Shown here piece after piece: positions 46,381 to 54,292 of a DNA stretch of 64,000 nucleotides. The translations under genes and the position numbers were made by a program. This stretch comes from Bradyrhizobium sp. WSM471 (GTDB lineage: Bacteria; Pseudomonadota; Alphaproteobacteria; Rhizobiales; Xanthobacteraceae): positions 5,146,001-5,210,000 of the forward strand of contig NZ_CM001442.1 in assembly GCF_000244915.1 (NCBI RefSeq). Reading direction: 5' to 3'. Numbering within the stretch: position 1 is the first letter of the stretch; the number at the start of each line of letters is the position of its first letter. Under the pieces are notes generated by a model. That model ran no database searches. It was not told the origin of the DNA and worked only from the letters and a program-made list of their open reading frames with translations.

Positions 46381-46537
46381 AGAGCCTGCACAAAGCTGCC
46401 GCCTCGACAGGAACGATGGGTGCGAGCCGAGCTTGCCTCAGCAAATCAACGTGCGAAGTCGGTCAAGCGAGATGCATCACTTGTTCGGGACTGGCAATGA
46501 CTGACCGTTCTGGGGAAACGTGGTCCTGGGGAAACGT
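46381..46537. other. Intergenic, no gene seen
   Basis: About 160 bp after the FNT gene. Contains no clear ORF; the next unit begins at the EcfG-type promoter (46538). Confidence 0.5.
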
Positions 46538-46562
46538 GGAACTTCCCAGGCCCACGTATGTT
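46538..46562 (+). promoter_or_regulatory. EcfG-type promoter of the YidB/GlsB genes
   Basis: GGAAC (46538-46542), 16-bp spacer, TGTT (46559-46562). Close to the general-stress consensus; about 88 bp upstream of the YidB-like start. Confidence 0.6.
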
Positions 46563-46649
46563 GTGGGCGATGAATGATGCGGCGGCCAGCACAAGGCGGG
46601 GCCGCGATTTCTTGCGCACGATTGCCATCATCGAACTCAGGAGCCGGAA

Positions 46650-47108
46650 ATGAGTCGCGGAATGCCATCGATGACCGCCCTCTTGGGTATGCTCGCGATC
46701 GCCGGTTATCAAAATCGGGACAAGCTCGCCGACATGTTTCGCAATGCGACCTCCGGTCAGCCGGCGGGTGCCAAGGATTCCCTGAGCGGCATGCTCGGCA
46801 ATCTTGGCGGCCTTGTGGGAGGCGGTGGCGTGGGTTCGCTGCTGAATGGCGGGATCGGCGAGTTGCTCGAGCACTTCAAGCAGAACGGACAAGGCGATGC
46901 GGCTCAATCCTGGATCAATCAGGGGCCAAACCGCGAAGTCACCCCGCCCGAACTCCAGCAGGCTATCGGTCCGGACGTTCTTCAAAAGCTGGAGCAGCAG
47001 ACCGGCCTGTCGCAGCAGGAGATCCTCAACCGCTTGTCTCGCGAACTTCCGACGGCCGTGGACAAATACACGCCTGACGGACGTCTCCCGGCGCAATCGG
47101 CGGGATAA
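46650..47108 (+). CDS. YidB-like protein (DUF937)
   Basis: 152 residues. Gly-rich centre (LGGLVGGGGVGSLLNGGIGE) followed by the DUF937 helix pair NREVTPPELQQAIGPDVLQKL and TGLSQQEILNRLSRELP. Members are soluble, of unknown role, and often stress-induced. Preceded by an EcfG-type promoter and followed at 27 bp by a GlsB-type gene, so probably cotranscribed. Confidence 0.88.
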   Translation: MSRGMPSMTALLGMLAIAGYQNRDKLADMFRNATSGQPAGAKDSLSGMLGNLGGLVGGGGVGSLLNGGIGELLEHFKQNGQGDAAQSWINQGPNREVTPPELQQAIGPDVLQKLEQQTGLSQQEILNRLSRELPTAVDKYTPDGRLPAQSAG

Positions 47109-47135
47109 CACTATCGCAAGCCTCGAGGGAGAGAC

Positions 47136-47399
47136 ATGAGCATTATCTGGACGATCATCATCGGTTTCATCGCAGGCGTCATCGCGAAGTTCATCATGCC
47201 CGGCGACAACGAGCCCTCGGGTTTCATCCTCACCACGATCCTGGGGATAGTGGGTGCGTTCGTTGCGACTTATCTTGGCCAATCTCTGGGCTGGTATCGG
47301 CCCGGAGAAGGCGCGGGGCTGGTGGGGGCAGTGGTAGGCGCCATCATCGTGCTTCTCGTCTACGGTTTTGTGGCCGGTCGCAGCCGCAGGGCCATCTAA
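47136..47399 (+). CDS. GlsB/YeaQ/YmgE-family stress membrane protein
   Basis: 87 residues: three hydrophobic segments (IIWTIIIGFIAGVIAKFIMP, then GFILTTILGIVGAFVATYLG, then GLVGAVVGAIIVLLVYG) and Gly-zipper spacing. Transglycosylase-associated family, an inner-membrane stress protein. GAGGGAGAG upstream of ATG. Cotranscribed with the YidB-like gene. Confidence 0.93.
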   Translation: MSIIWTIIIGFIAGVIAKFIMPGDNEPSGFILTTILGIVGAFVATYLGQSLGWYRPGEGAGLVGAVVGAIIVLLVYGFVAGRSRRAI

Positions 47400-47463
47400 C
47401 CACCGCGAACGGAATTCTTCGCGTTAGCGGAGAATTCGCCCGGCGCGAAAGGCGATCGGCACG

Positions 47464-47796
47464 ATGAAATGTATGCTCGTTGTCCTGGTAGGAGGCATGA
47501 CCCCGGTCAATACCGACCTGGTTTTCGACAAGTTTGCCGATTGCCTTGCCGCCGAGGAGCAGATGCGAAAGCACTATACGGACGCTTTCGAGGCCTGGGA
47601 CCGATGGGCCGCGGCCAATATCGAACGACGACGCGAATACTCAAAGGTGCGCGACCTCCAGGCCAAACGGCTGCTCAGCAACATCGGTACGTGCGTTCCT
47701 CACGCAGGCGGCGAGGCCGCAGCGCCTCAGCAGCCGAGCAATCCGACACCTTCTCCGCAAGCCACACCTGCGCCGCAGCCAAGTCCGAAAACGTGA
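47464..47796 (+). CDS. Hypothetical protein with Pro-rich tail
   Basis: 110 residues, MKCMLVVLVGGMTPVNTDLVF... a short hydrophobic start, a helical middle (residues about 20-75, with FDKFADCLAAEEQMRKHY), and a Pro/Gln/Ala tail. A secreted or periplasmic helix protein is possible but the signal is weak. Unknown function; in the same run of small stress-type genes. Confidence 0.65.
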   Translation: MKCMLVVLVGGMTPVNTDLVFDKFADCLAAEEQMRKHYTDAFEAWDRWAAANIERRREYSKVRDLQAKRLLSNIGTCVPHAGGEAAAPQQPSNPTPSPQATPAPQPSPKT

Positions 47797-47858
47797 CGTT
47801 GAGCCCTTAAGAGCCCCTTGGCAACGCCGCTAACCCGGCACTTTTTGAGGAGATCAGC

Positions 47859-47954
47859 ATGAGCGACAGGACGGGCAATGAACCTGCACCCTTGGTGCTT
47901 GTGGGCGTGGTAATCATCCCGATCATTGCAGTATTGGCGTGGTTCGCTTTTTAG
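47859..47954 (+). CDS. 31-residue single-span membrane peptide
   Basis: MSDRTGNEPAPLVLVGVVI then IPIIAVLAWFAF, stop TAG. A short polar N-terminus and one transmembrane helix; GAGGAG 7 nt upstream of the ATG. Too short for most gene callers. Homologues should be sought in other Bradyrhizobium genomes. Confidence 0.55.
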   Translation: MSDRTGNEPAPLVLVGVVIIPIIAVLAWFAF

Positions 47955-48157
47955 CTTTGAGCCTTTTCGCCGATCGCGCGTCATACAGTCGAAGCGTCCC
48001 TAAGCTTCACCCCTTTCAGAAAGCCCCGCTTCCCCCGGGCCGGGTTTTCGCTGTCGGCGCTGCATCAACGCACCGAACTTTTCAAGCGCCCTTTTGGCTT
48101 GACCACTTTTTCCCGATGCAGCAGCCTAGATATGGGCAGGGTTTTGAGGAGGCACAA

Positions 48158-48361
48158 TTGCCGAAAACCCTAGTGGAATTCAGAGCGCAGAACCTTCGTT
48201 TACTTGAGCAGCTTTGTCCGGACGATCCGGGCTACGTTCAGTCATGGATCAGGAAGTTCGACCAACAGAACGGGATCGAGCCTGAAGGTCCTGCGAAGTC
48301 CCACCGGGAGCGAGGTGTAGCTTCACCCAGGAAGGCCAGGTCCAGCGACCGAACCAATTGA
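48158..48361 (+). CDS. Small basic protein, unknown function
   Basis: 67 residues from a TTG start (48158) with GAGGAGG at a good distance. It encodes (M)PKTLVEFRAQNLRLLEQLC then YVQSWIRKFDQQNGIEP and a basic tail. An upstream in-frame ATG at 48116 would add 14 residues. Nothing recognised. Weak call. Confidence 0.5.
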   Translation: MPKTLVEFRAQNLRLLEQLCPDDPGYVQSWIRKFDQQNGIEPEGPAKSHRERGVASPRKARSSDRTN

Positions 48362-48617
48362 GCTCGTGGTTGCCTTCGCTCGGCGCCGGACGCTACGGCC
48401 AAGAGGCGTTGGGCCAGGCAGCTCGCCGCTTTTTCCGGGGAGCGCTCGCCTTGGCCTTCAACTCACCGCTCGCGGTATTCGACACACGAGCCACACCTCC
48501 GAGCGCAGCTGCAAGGACCTCGCGCTGAGCATTTAGCCAATGCATCTCGGCCTCACCGTGCTCACAGCCGTTTTCAAGCCACAGCACCCATGTCTTCGGG
48601 CCGGACATTGAAAGCAT

Positions 48618-48691
48618 TGGAGCGGGTGAAGGGAATCGAACCCTCGTATTCAGCTTGGAAGGCTGCTGCTCTACCATTGAGCTACACCCGC
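48618..48691 (-). tRNA. trnG: tRNA-Gly (anticodon TCC)
   Basis: 74 nt with encoded CCA. Acceptor GCGGGTG/CACCCGC, D-arm GCTCAATGGTAGAGC, anticodon loop CTTCCAA, T-arm GGTTCGATTCC. The first anticodon-stem pair is G-A. Confidence 0.96.
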
Positions 48692-48735
48692 GACAGGGGC
48701 TCCCTAACACGGCCGGGCGGCGGTCTCAACTGCCC

Positions 48736-48775
48736 AGGATCAACGGCCCGAGACAGGATCAACTGCCCAAGAGAC
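48736..48775. repeat. Imperfect tandem repeat of about 20 bp
   Basis: AGGATCAACGGCCCGAGAC and AGGATCAACTGCCCAAGAGAC in tandem between tRNA-Gly and the small transcription unit. Function unknown. Confidence 0.45.
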
Positions 48776-48836
48776 GGCTTTCCAGCGCCTTCCCGACCTT
48801 ACGAACAGCCGCTGGTTCCTCCCGCCCCGCCTCCCC

Positions 48837-48865
48837 TTAACAACACTGGAATTGCCGCCTATATT
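48837..48865 (+). promoter_or_regulatory. Predicted promoter of the 14-codon minigene
   Basis: TTAACA (48837-48842) and TATATT (48860-48865) separated by 17 bp; each matches the sigma-70 consensus at 5 of 6. A start near 48872 would give a leader of about 30 nt and a transcript of about 170 nt to the terminator. Confidence 0.6.
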
Positions 48866-48885
48866 GATGTCTTCCGCAACCAACG

Positions 48886-48899
48886 AAAGGAGGTGATCC
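48886..48899 (+). promoter_or_regulatory. Full-length Shine-Dalgarno sequence
   Basis: AAAGGAGGTGATCC is the exact complement of the 3' terminal 14 bases expected for 16S rRNA. It precedes a GTG at 48901. Such an extended match is rare at ordinary genes. Confidence 0.8.
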
Positions 48900-48900
48900 A

Positions 48901-48945
48901 GTGTCTTTTACCAAGCGCTGTCACCTCGCTGGGATCGCCCGCTAA
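48901..48945 (+). CDS. 14-codon short ORF
   Basis: GTG start, 14 residues (MSFTKRCHLAGIAR), TAA stop; the spacing from GGAGG is 7 nt. It sits in a small unit bounded by a promoter and a strong terminator. It could be a translated peptide, a leader ORF, or a ribosome-occupying decoy. No homologue is recognised from memory. Confidence 0.5.
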   Translation: MSFTKRCHLAGIAR

Positions 48946-49006
48946 GCTTTGAATAAAGGCTTGGCATCGGGGCGCTCTCAGCCCTGGACCAGCGAGCAAG
49001 AAATCG

Positions 49007-49038
49007 GGCGCGACGGGGCCTCCCCGCCGCGCCTTTTT
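49007..49038 (+). terminator. Strong intrinsic terminator
   Basis: GGCGCG-A-CGGGG / CCCCG-C-CGCGCC stem with a CCT loop, followed by TTTTT. On the opposite strand the same hairpin is followed by ATTTCTTG, so it may also end the histidine kinase transcript. Confidence 0.85.
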
Positions 49039-49046
49039 CGTTGGTA

Positions 49047-51470
49047 TCACGCCTGCTGCTCAGGGGGCGTTTCGTCGGCGAGCACCTCGCGGACCCTCAG
49101 TGACAGGTCCGCCTTCCGGTACGGCTTCCTCAGCAACGCAACGCCGGAACCGAGATGACCCTCGTGGTCGAGGGCGTGGTCGGTATAGCCCGACGTATAG
49201 AGCACCCTCATCCCCGGGCGGAGGCGCCGCACGGCCTCGGCCAGCTCCTGTCCGTTCATGCCGCCGGGCATGATGATGTCGGTGAACAGCAGATCGAATT
49301 GGGCGCCCTGCTGCACCAGCGCAAGCGCGGTTGCGCCGTCGCCGGCTGCGAGGGTGCGATAGCCGAGGCTGCCGAGCTGGGCGATGACATAGCCCTGCAC
49401 CAGCGGATCGTCCTCGACGACGAGAATCGTCTCGTGCCCGCGTGCCGCCGCGGGCGCCTGCAGCGCCCCGGTCCTCGCCTGCGCTCCGCCAGCTGATCGC
49501 GGCAGAAACAACCGAATCACGGTGCCGTGGCCTTCCTCACTCTCGATCGCAACGCTGCCGCCGCTCTGCTTGGCGAAGCCGTAGACCATGCTGAGGCCGA
49601 GCCCGGTGCCGCGACCGACCCCTTTGGTGGTGAAGAACGGCTCGAACACGCGGTCGCGGATGTCGGCGGGGATGCCATGGCCGGTGTCGGCCACCGCGAC
49701 CATGATGAAGGCGCCGCGCGCGGCGTCGCCGTCACCAGCACCATCCGCGCCGTCGAATTCGCGGTTTGCGGTCTCGAGCGTCAGCGTGCCGCCGCGAGGC
49801 ATCGCATCGCGCGCGTTGACGGCGAGATTGATGATCGCCGACGACAGCTGCGACGGATCGGCCATCGCCGGCCAGGCGTTGTCCGCGAGGCGGGTCACGA
49901 TTTCGATGTTTCCGCCCAGGATCGGCTTCAACAGCTTCGCCGTCTCGAGCACGAGGCCGTTGACGTCGATCTCGCGCGGCTCCAGCGGCTGGCGACGCGC
50001 AAAGGTCAAGAGTTGCGAGGTGATCTCCGCGCCTCGCGTCGCCGCATCGTCGATCAGCTGCGCGATCGCGGCGAGGTCGGGCTTGTCCGCCAGCCCCTCC
50101 CGGATGATCTCGATAGTGCCGGTGATGACAGTGAGCACGTTGTTGAAGTCATGCGCGACGCCACCGGTGAGCTGGCCGATCGCATCCATCTTCTGCGACT
50201 GGCGAAGCCGCTCCTCCGTCTCGTGCTGCTCGGTCAGATCGGTGGCCGAACCACGATACCCCATGAAGCGTCCGTCGGCGCCGAACACCGGCTGGCCGTT
50301 GACGCTGAAATGACGCGCGCGGCCAGCCGCATCGCGGCCGCGATACTCGAACTTCCGGAACGGCTCGTGGCGATCCAGCGTCGCCAGGTGACCGCGCCAT
50401 TTCTGCGGCTCGGCATCGCGGTCGAAGGCGGCATCTGAACGGCGTCTCCCGATCAGCGCCCTCGGGTCCATGCCGAAAGCATCGGCCCGATCTGAAATGT
50501 AGGTGAACACGTGATCCGGGCCGGTCTCCCAGAACCAGTCGGATGCGGTCTCGGCATAATCACGGAAGCGCTGCTCGCTCGCGCGGGCGTTCTCCTCGGC
50601 GTGCCGCCGGATCTTCAGGTCACGCTCGAGATTCCCATTGGCCTCGCGCAACTCGCCATAGGCATGTTCGAGGTTGGCGCACATCGCGTTGAAGGCAACG
50701 ACCACCTTGTCCAGCTCGTCGGCCTCGTCAGGCGGCCGGCGCTCCAGGCGCAGCGGCGGCGGCGGCCGTCCGAGGCTATATTTGCCGACGTACTCGGCGA
50801 TGGAGCCGAGATGCCGCGTCACCAGCAGATGAAACATGTAGATGATGAACAACGAGACGAGGAACGTCTTTGCCGCCTGGCTCGCCAGAATGACGAGGGC
50901 CCTGTTCAGCAAGTGCTGATAGACGTCGGTCAGCGTTGCCTCGACCCGGAGCGTGCCGATGGCGCGCGAGGTCCCCTGCACCATGGTGGTCAGCGGAAAT
51001 TCCCGGGTCATGATCGAACGGGTGTTTCGCTCGCCGACTTCGACGCGGATCGGATCGGGCCGATCGGCGATCTCGCGGACCTCCGCCGAGCGGATGTCAG
51101 GCAGGCGCAGAATGCCATTGAGCTGGAGCTTGAGCTGGTTCTGGTCGAGATTCCACAGGCTCTCTCCGAGGCTGCCCGTGGTGCTGCGGCCGATCTCGTC
51201 CAGCCGCGTCTCGATCAGTCCGACCTCACGATTGTAATCCAGATAGAGCTGGAGCGCGGTCAGGGTCAGCGTCACGACCGATGAGAACAGCAGCACGGCG
51301 GCAAGCAGCCGGGGCCCGACGCCGCTGCGCGACCAGTTGAAGATCCGCGCCAGGAGCGCCCCGAACATCGGAGGCGCGAGCGCGGCACCAATGCCGGTCA
51401 AATCCTGCTTCGCAGCCACCGGCGTAATGGCGCGGGCGCGCTTGATATCATCGTCACCTGCGTTGCCCAT
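49047..51470 (-). CDS. Hybrid sensor histidine kinase/response regulator
   Basis: 807 residues. Order: TM near 50-75, a periplasmic sensor region, TM near 200-225, HAMP-like segment, PAS domain (about 300-410), HisKA with H-box GGVAHDFNNVL at about 435, N-box NLAVNARDAM, G boxes DTGHGIP and GTGLGLSMVYG, and a C-terminal receiver with phospho-acceptor Asp in LLFTDIIMPGGMNG. A divergent periplasmic binding protein gene lies 363 bp away and may feed its sensor. The output regulator is not nearby. Confidence 0.93.
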   Translation of the reverse strand: MGNAGDDDIKRARAITPVAAKQDLTGIGAALAPPMFGALLARIFNWSRSGVGPRLLAAVLLFSSVVTLTLTALQLYLDYNREVGLIETRLDEIGRSTTGSLGESLWNLDQNQLKLQLNGILRLPDIRSAEVREIADRPDPIRVEVGERNTRSIMTREFPLTTMVQGTSRAIGTLRVEATLTDVYQHLLNRALVILASQAAKTFLVSLFIIYMFHLLVTRHLGSIAEYVGKYSLGRPPPPLRLERRPPDEADELDKVVVAFNAMCANLEHAYGELREANGNLERDLKIRRHAEENARASEQRFRDYAETASDWFWETGPDHVFTYISDRADAFGMDPRALIGRRRSDAAFDRDAEPQKWRGHLATLDRHEPFRKFEYRGRDAAGRARHFSVNGQPVFGADGRFMGYRGSATDLTEQHETEERLRQSQKMDAIGQLTGGVAHDFNNVLTVITGTIEIIREGLADKPDLAAIAQLIDDAATRGAEITSQLLTFARRQPLEPREIDVNGLVLETAKLLKPILGGNIEIVTRLADNAWPAMADPSQLSSAIINLAVNARDAMPRGGTLTLETANREFDGADGAGDGDAARGAFIMVAVADTGHGIPADIRDRVFEPFFTTKGVGRGTGLGLSMVYGFAKQSGGSVAIESEEGHGTVIRLFLPRSAGGAQARTGALQAPAAARGHETILVVEDDPLVQGYVIAQLGSLGYRTLAAGDGATALALVQQGAQFDLLFTDIIMPGGMNGQELAEAVRRLRPGMRVLYTSGYTDHALDHEGHLGSGVALLRKPYRKADLSLRVREVLADETPPEQQA

Positions 51471-51833
51471 GCACCACGTCCCCGAAAATGGCGGCGCCTG
51501 CTCAGCCTACCGGTCGCAGCCGCGAGCAAAGTGTACGGTGAGGCGCTGCCTCAGAGGCGATACGCGTGGCGATCCTGTCGGCCCTTGATCCTGTCGGCCC
51601 TTGGGCGGCCTGAGTTCGACGGGGTCATATCTTGCGCCCAGCAGCAGGATTCCCCGGCAAACTACCACCTCGCGTGCTAGAATGACATCGGTGAAAGTCC
51701 GGAGCCGCCGGCACAGCGCGAACGCGCTGCAAACGTTGCGGACCGGTGCAGCTGCCATCTCCGGTAGATCGCGCAGCACCGGAATCCGATGGTAGCAGGG
51801 CACGCCCAAGAGGCATGGCCAGGGAGATGCCTC
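51471..51833. other. Divergent intergenic region, kinase/binding protein
   Basis: 363 bp without a credible gene. It contains the 16-bp tandem repeat at 51571-51602 and must hold the promoters of both flanking genes, which I could not identify by eye. Confidence 0.5.
51571..51602. repeat. Perfect 16-bp tandem repeat
   Basis: GATCCTGTCGGCCCTT occurs twice head to tail (51571-51586, 51587-51602). Position between divergent genes leaves open a role as a regulator site. Confidence 0.6.
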
Positions 51834-52547
51834 ATGAGGCGGATAGTCGTGGTCTGCCTGTTGCTGCTCGCGGCAGGCCCGTCGCAGGCGCAAGAGGTCA
51901 TCCGGCTGGCACGCATCGCCGATATCCCCGATCAATATGTCGGCGGCGAGATGATCCGCGCCGTCTATGCCAGGCTGAACATCAAGCTCGAATTCGAGGA
52001 TGTCCCGGGCAAGCGCGCGCTCGCGCTATCGAGCACCGGCCAGGTCGACGGCGAGGTCCAGCGGATCGGAACGCTGTCTCGCGACTACCCGACGCTGATC
52101 CAGGTGACACCCGCGATTAATTACATCGAGCCCGCTGTCTTCACCACGAAACTGCAGTTCGACGTCGCCGGTTGGAATTCAATCAGGGACTACAGCATCG
52201 GCATCGTACGCGGCGTCGGCTCTTCGGAAGCCGGTACGCGCGGCATGACCCGGGTCACGGCGACCACAAGCCTCGACAACATGGTCAAGATGCTCGATGC
52301 CGACCGCTTCGACGTGATGGTCACCGACCTCTTCAGCGGGTTGGCTGCGGTGAGGAAACTCAATCTCCAGGCCAGGATCCACCCGCTCTCACCGCCCCTC
52401 GAGCGCATCAGCATCTACCACCATCTGCATGAGCGGCATCGCGATCTCGTGCCGAAGGTCGGAAAGATGATCGAGCAGATGGAGGCGAGCGGCGAACTTG
52501 CCCGGTTGCGGGAAACGCTGATCAAGCAGGTGCTGAGCGGGATGTGA
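51834..52547 (+). CDS. Periplasmic solute-binding protein (SBP type 3-like)
   Basis: 237 residues from ATG 51834 with AGGGAGA upstream. Signal peptide MRRIVVVCLLLLAAGPSQAQ, then a bilobed binding fold (VIRLARIADIPDQYVGGEMI, then YSIGIVRGVGSSEAGT and RFDVMVTDLFSGLAAVRKL). No ABC permease or ATPase gene is nearby, so it may serve the divergent hybrid kinase as a sensor partner. Ligand unknown. Confidence 0.83.
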   Translation: MRRIVVVCLLLLAAGPSQAQEVIRLARIADIPDQYVGGEMIRAVYARLNIKLEFEDVPGKRALALSSTGQVDGEVQRIGTLSRDYPTLIQVTPAINYIEPAVFTTKLQFDVAGWNSIRDYSIGIVRGVGSSEAGTRGMTRVTATTSLDNMVKMLDADRFDVMVTDLFSGLAAVRKLNLQARIHPLSPPLERISIYHHLHERHRDLVPKVGKMIEQMEASGELARLRETLIKQVLSGM

Positions 52548-52554
52548 CACGCGG

Positions 52555-52758
52555 TCAGTTCGCGCGAGTCCGCTCCCGCACCGCAACCGCCGCGATCAAC
52601 AGCCCGACGCACCAGGCCATGGCCGCCCGCGGCGGCTCGCTGCCGAGAAGCACGGTGAAGATGCCCGCAAGCAGGCATGGCGCGATCGCCTTGCCGGACC
52701 TGCTCGCGAGCGAGAGCAGGAACGGTATCGCGGCGATCGATATCTGCACGACGCTCAT
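52555..52758 (-). CDS. Small membrane protein, unknown function
   Basis: 67 residues from ATG 52756-52758: two hydrophobic stretches (VVQISIAAIPFLLSLAS and AIAPCLLAGIFTVLLG) with a short RTRAN tail. An in-frame ATG 42 nt upstream exists. Convergent with the solute-binding gene. Weak ribosome-binding site. Confidence 0.55.
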   Translation of the reverse strand: MSVVQISIAAIPFLLSLASRSGKAIAPCLLAGIFTVLLGSEPPRAAMAWCVGLLIAAVAVRERTRAN

Positions 52759-52787
52759 TGTCGCAGGCTGTTTTGCAAGCGTCGGGC

Positions 52788-52979
52788 TTAGAAGCCGCAA
52801 ACGCTCATTGCACGCGGCCGCTTGCCGCGCCGGCTCTCGACGATGCGCTCGCCGCCGCTCTCGGCCGAGCTGCCGTAATAGCGATGGTGGCCGCTCTGGT
52901 CGTGCAGATCCGCACCATCCGACTTTCCCGCCCGACGCGCGTCGCAGATGATCTTGCAGATGATCTTGATGGTCGACAT
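52788..52979 (-). CDS. Small cysteine-containing protein, unknown function
   Basis: 63 residues starting MSTIKIICKIICDARRAG, with GGAGG 5 nt upstream of the ATG at 52977-52979. Contains a Lys-Ile-Cys start and a basic tail (SRRGKRPRAMSVCGF). No family recognised; the ribosome-binding site supports it. Confidence 0.5.
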   Translation of the reverse strand: MSTIKIICKIICDARRAGKSDGADLHDQSGHHRYYGSSAESGGERIVESRRGKRPRAMSVCGF

Positions 52980-53177
52980 GGCCGCCTCCGAAGTGTTCTT
53001 GGTGGCAATCAGTCGCGTCGATTTCGGGCGGCGTTCACACCTTTCGGCCGCAATCGGGTTTCGGGAAGGTTTCGTCGCCCCACCCGGCGACGCAATATTT
53101 TCCCCGACCCCGTTGTCGGCTGCGACGGTGGTGATACGTCCTTCGGACGCGCGCAGCGAGAATCAACGAGGTGACGA

Positions 53178-53564
53178 ATGCTTTACGCCATCCTGGCCTA
53201 TCACGTGGAAGACGAGATCTTGTCCTGGACGCCCGAGAAGGACGCCGCGGTCGTGGCCAAAGTCATCGAGGTTCAGGCGCCCCTCCGGGCAAGCGGGCAT
53301 TTCGGCCCGGCCGCCCGCCTGGACGAGACCCGAAAGGCCCGCACCTTGCGTGGCCCCGGCGCGGGCGTCGTGCTGGACGGCCCGTTTGCCGAGACCAAGG
53401 AGCAGCTCCTGGGCTTCCACCTCGTCGAATACGACACGGACGAGGAGGCGATCGCGGCCGCGCGGACCCTGCGCCAGGTCAATCCGTCAGCGGTCTACGA
53501 AATCCGCCCGGTCAAGCTTTACGTGCCGGCCGACGGGTTTGGCGCGACGCCCTCCGGCGAATGA
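53178..53564 (+). CDS. YciI-like (DGPF) protein
   Basis: 128 residues. Signature VVLDGPFAETKEQLLGFHL near residue 65 and a ferredoxin-like alpha/beta fold (MLYAILAYHVEDE). YCII/DGPF proteins are small enzymes or accessory domains of unclear activity, sometimes next to ECF sigma factors, but none is seen here. Confidence 0.9.
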   Translation: MLYAILAYHVEDEILSWTPEKDAAVVAKVIEVQAPLRASGHFGPAARLDETRKARTLRGPGAGVVLDGPFAETKEQLLGFHLVEYDTDEEAIAAARTLRQVNPSAVYEIRPVKLYVPADGFGATPSGE

Positions 53565-53573
53565 GCGGCAGGC

Positions 53574-54164
53574 CTAATTGTTCGGCCCGGTCGGCCCGAC
53601 ATAGAAGCGCTGTATCAGCAGCCCGCCGAAGGCGATGAACCATACGAACGGCGCGACCTGCGGCGCGAACGCCGCAACGACCGTGCCCGGGATGAACACC
53701 AGCAGCGGAAACAGCGAGGCCATGATCTCATGGCGCCAGCCGCCCAGGATCCTCCACCACAGCCAGGCATTGAGGCCGGCGATCGCGGTCAGGTGCAGGC
53801 CGTAGAGCACGGCGACCGCACTGCTCACGGGGTAGTTGGTGTAGAGGCCGTTGGTCACCGGCAGCAGCACGATCGAGAGCAGGAAGAACAGATTGAGGAT
53901 CACCGCGCCGCGGCTGCCGACGGGCTGGCGCGCCAGCCGCCGGTGATGGCTGATCCAGAACACGCCGGCGATGATGAAGCTGAGCGCAAGACCCGCGAGC
54001 TTGCCGGAATAGACCCGGGCGAGATCGTTCCAGTCCGGCGCGCTGCTGAACACCGCGGCCCTGGGCAGATCGTAGGCGAGCAGCGTCATGGCGACGCCAA
54101 AGATGGTGTTGCTGAGCGATTCCAGCCGCCGCATCTCGAACTGGTCGGATTTGAGCTCGGTCAT
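53574..54164 (-). CDS. TMEM175-family (DUF1211) channel-like protein
   Basis: 196 residues from ATG 54162-54164. First helix RLESLSNTIFGVAMTLLAYDL carries the Phe-Ser-Asp-like motif of TMEM175 potassium channels (SNTIFG here), followed by five further hydrophobic segments. Probably an inner-membrane K+ channel. Divergent from the helicase gene. Confidence 0.87.
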   Translation of the reverse strand: MTELKSDQFEMRRLESLSNTIFGVAMTLLAYDLPRAAVFSSAPDWNDLARVYSGKLAGLALSFIIAGVFWISHHRRLARQPVGSRGAVILNLFFLLSIVLLPVTNGLYTNYPVSSAVAVLYGLHLTAIAGLNAWLWWRILGGWRHEIMASLFPLLVFIPGTVVAAFAPQVAPFVWFIAFGGLLIQRFYVGPTGPNN

Positions 54165-54292
54165 GCCGGGTGGCGCTTTTTTGGAATGGAACCTTGGGCC
54201 GTCTCTTCCCTGGGTCTTAACATCGGTCCCGTCCAGACGCATTGCGATTCGCAACGGGATCGCCGACTCTGGCTGTTTCACCGGGGCGATTC

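Noticed and set aside
48886-48899. Fragment of a 16S rRNA 3' end
   Set aside because: The minus strand reads GGATCACCTCCTTT like a 16S end, but the adjoining sequence is not 16S; on the plus strand it is a full Shine-Dalgarno before a short ORF.
51571-51602. CRISPR-like repeat
   Set aside because: Only two head-to-tail copies without spacers, and no cas genes in the window.
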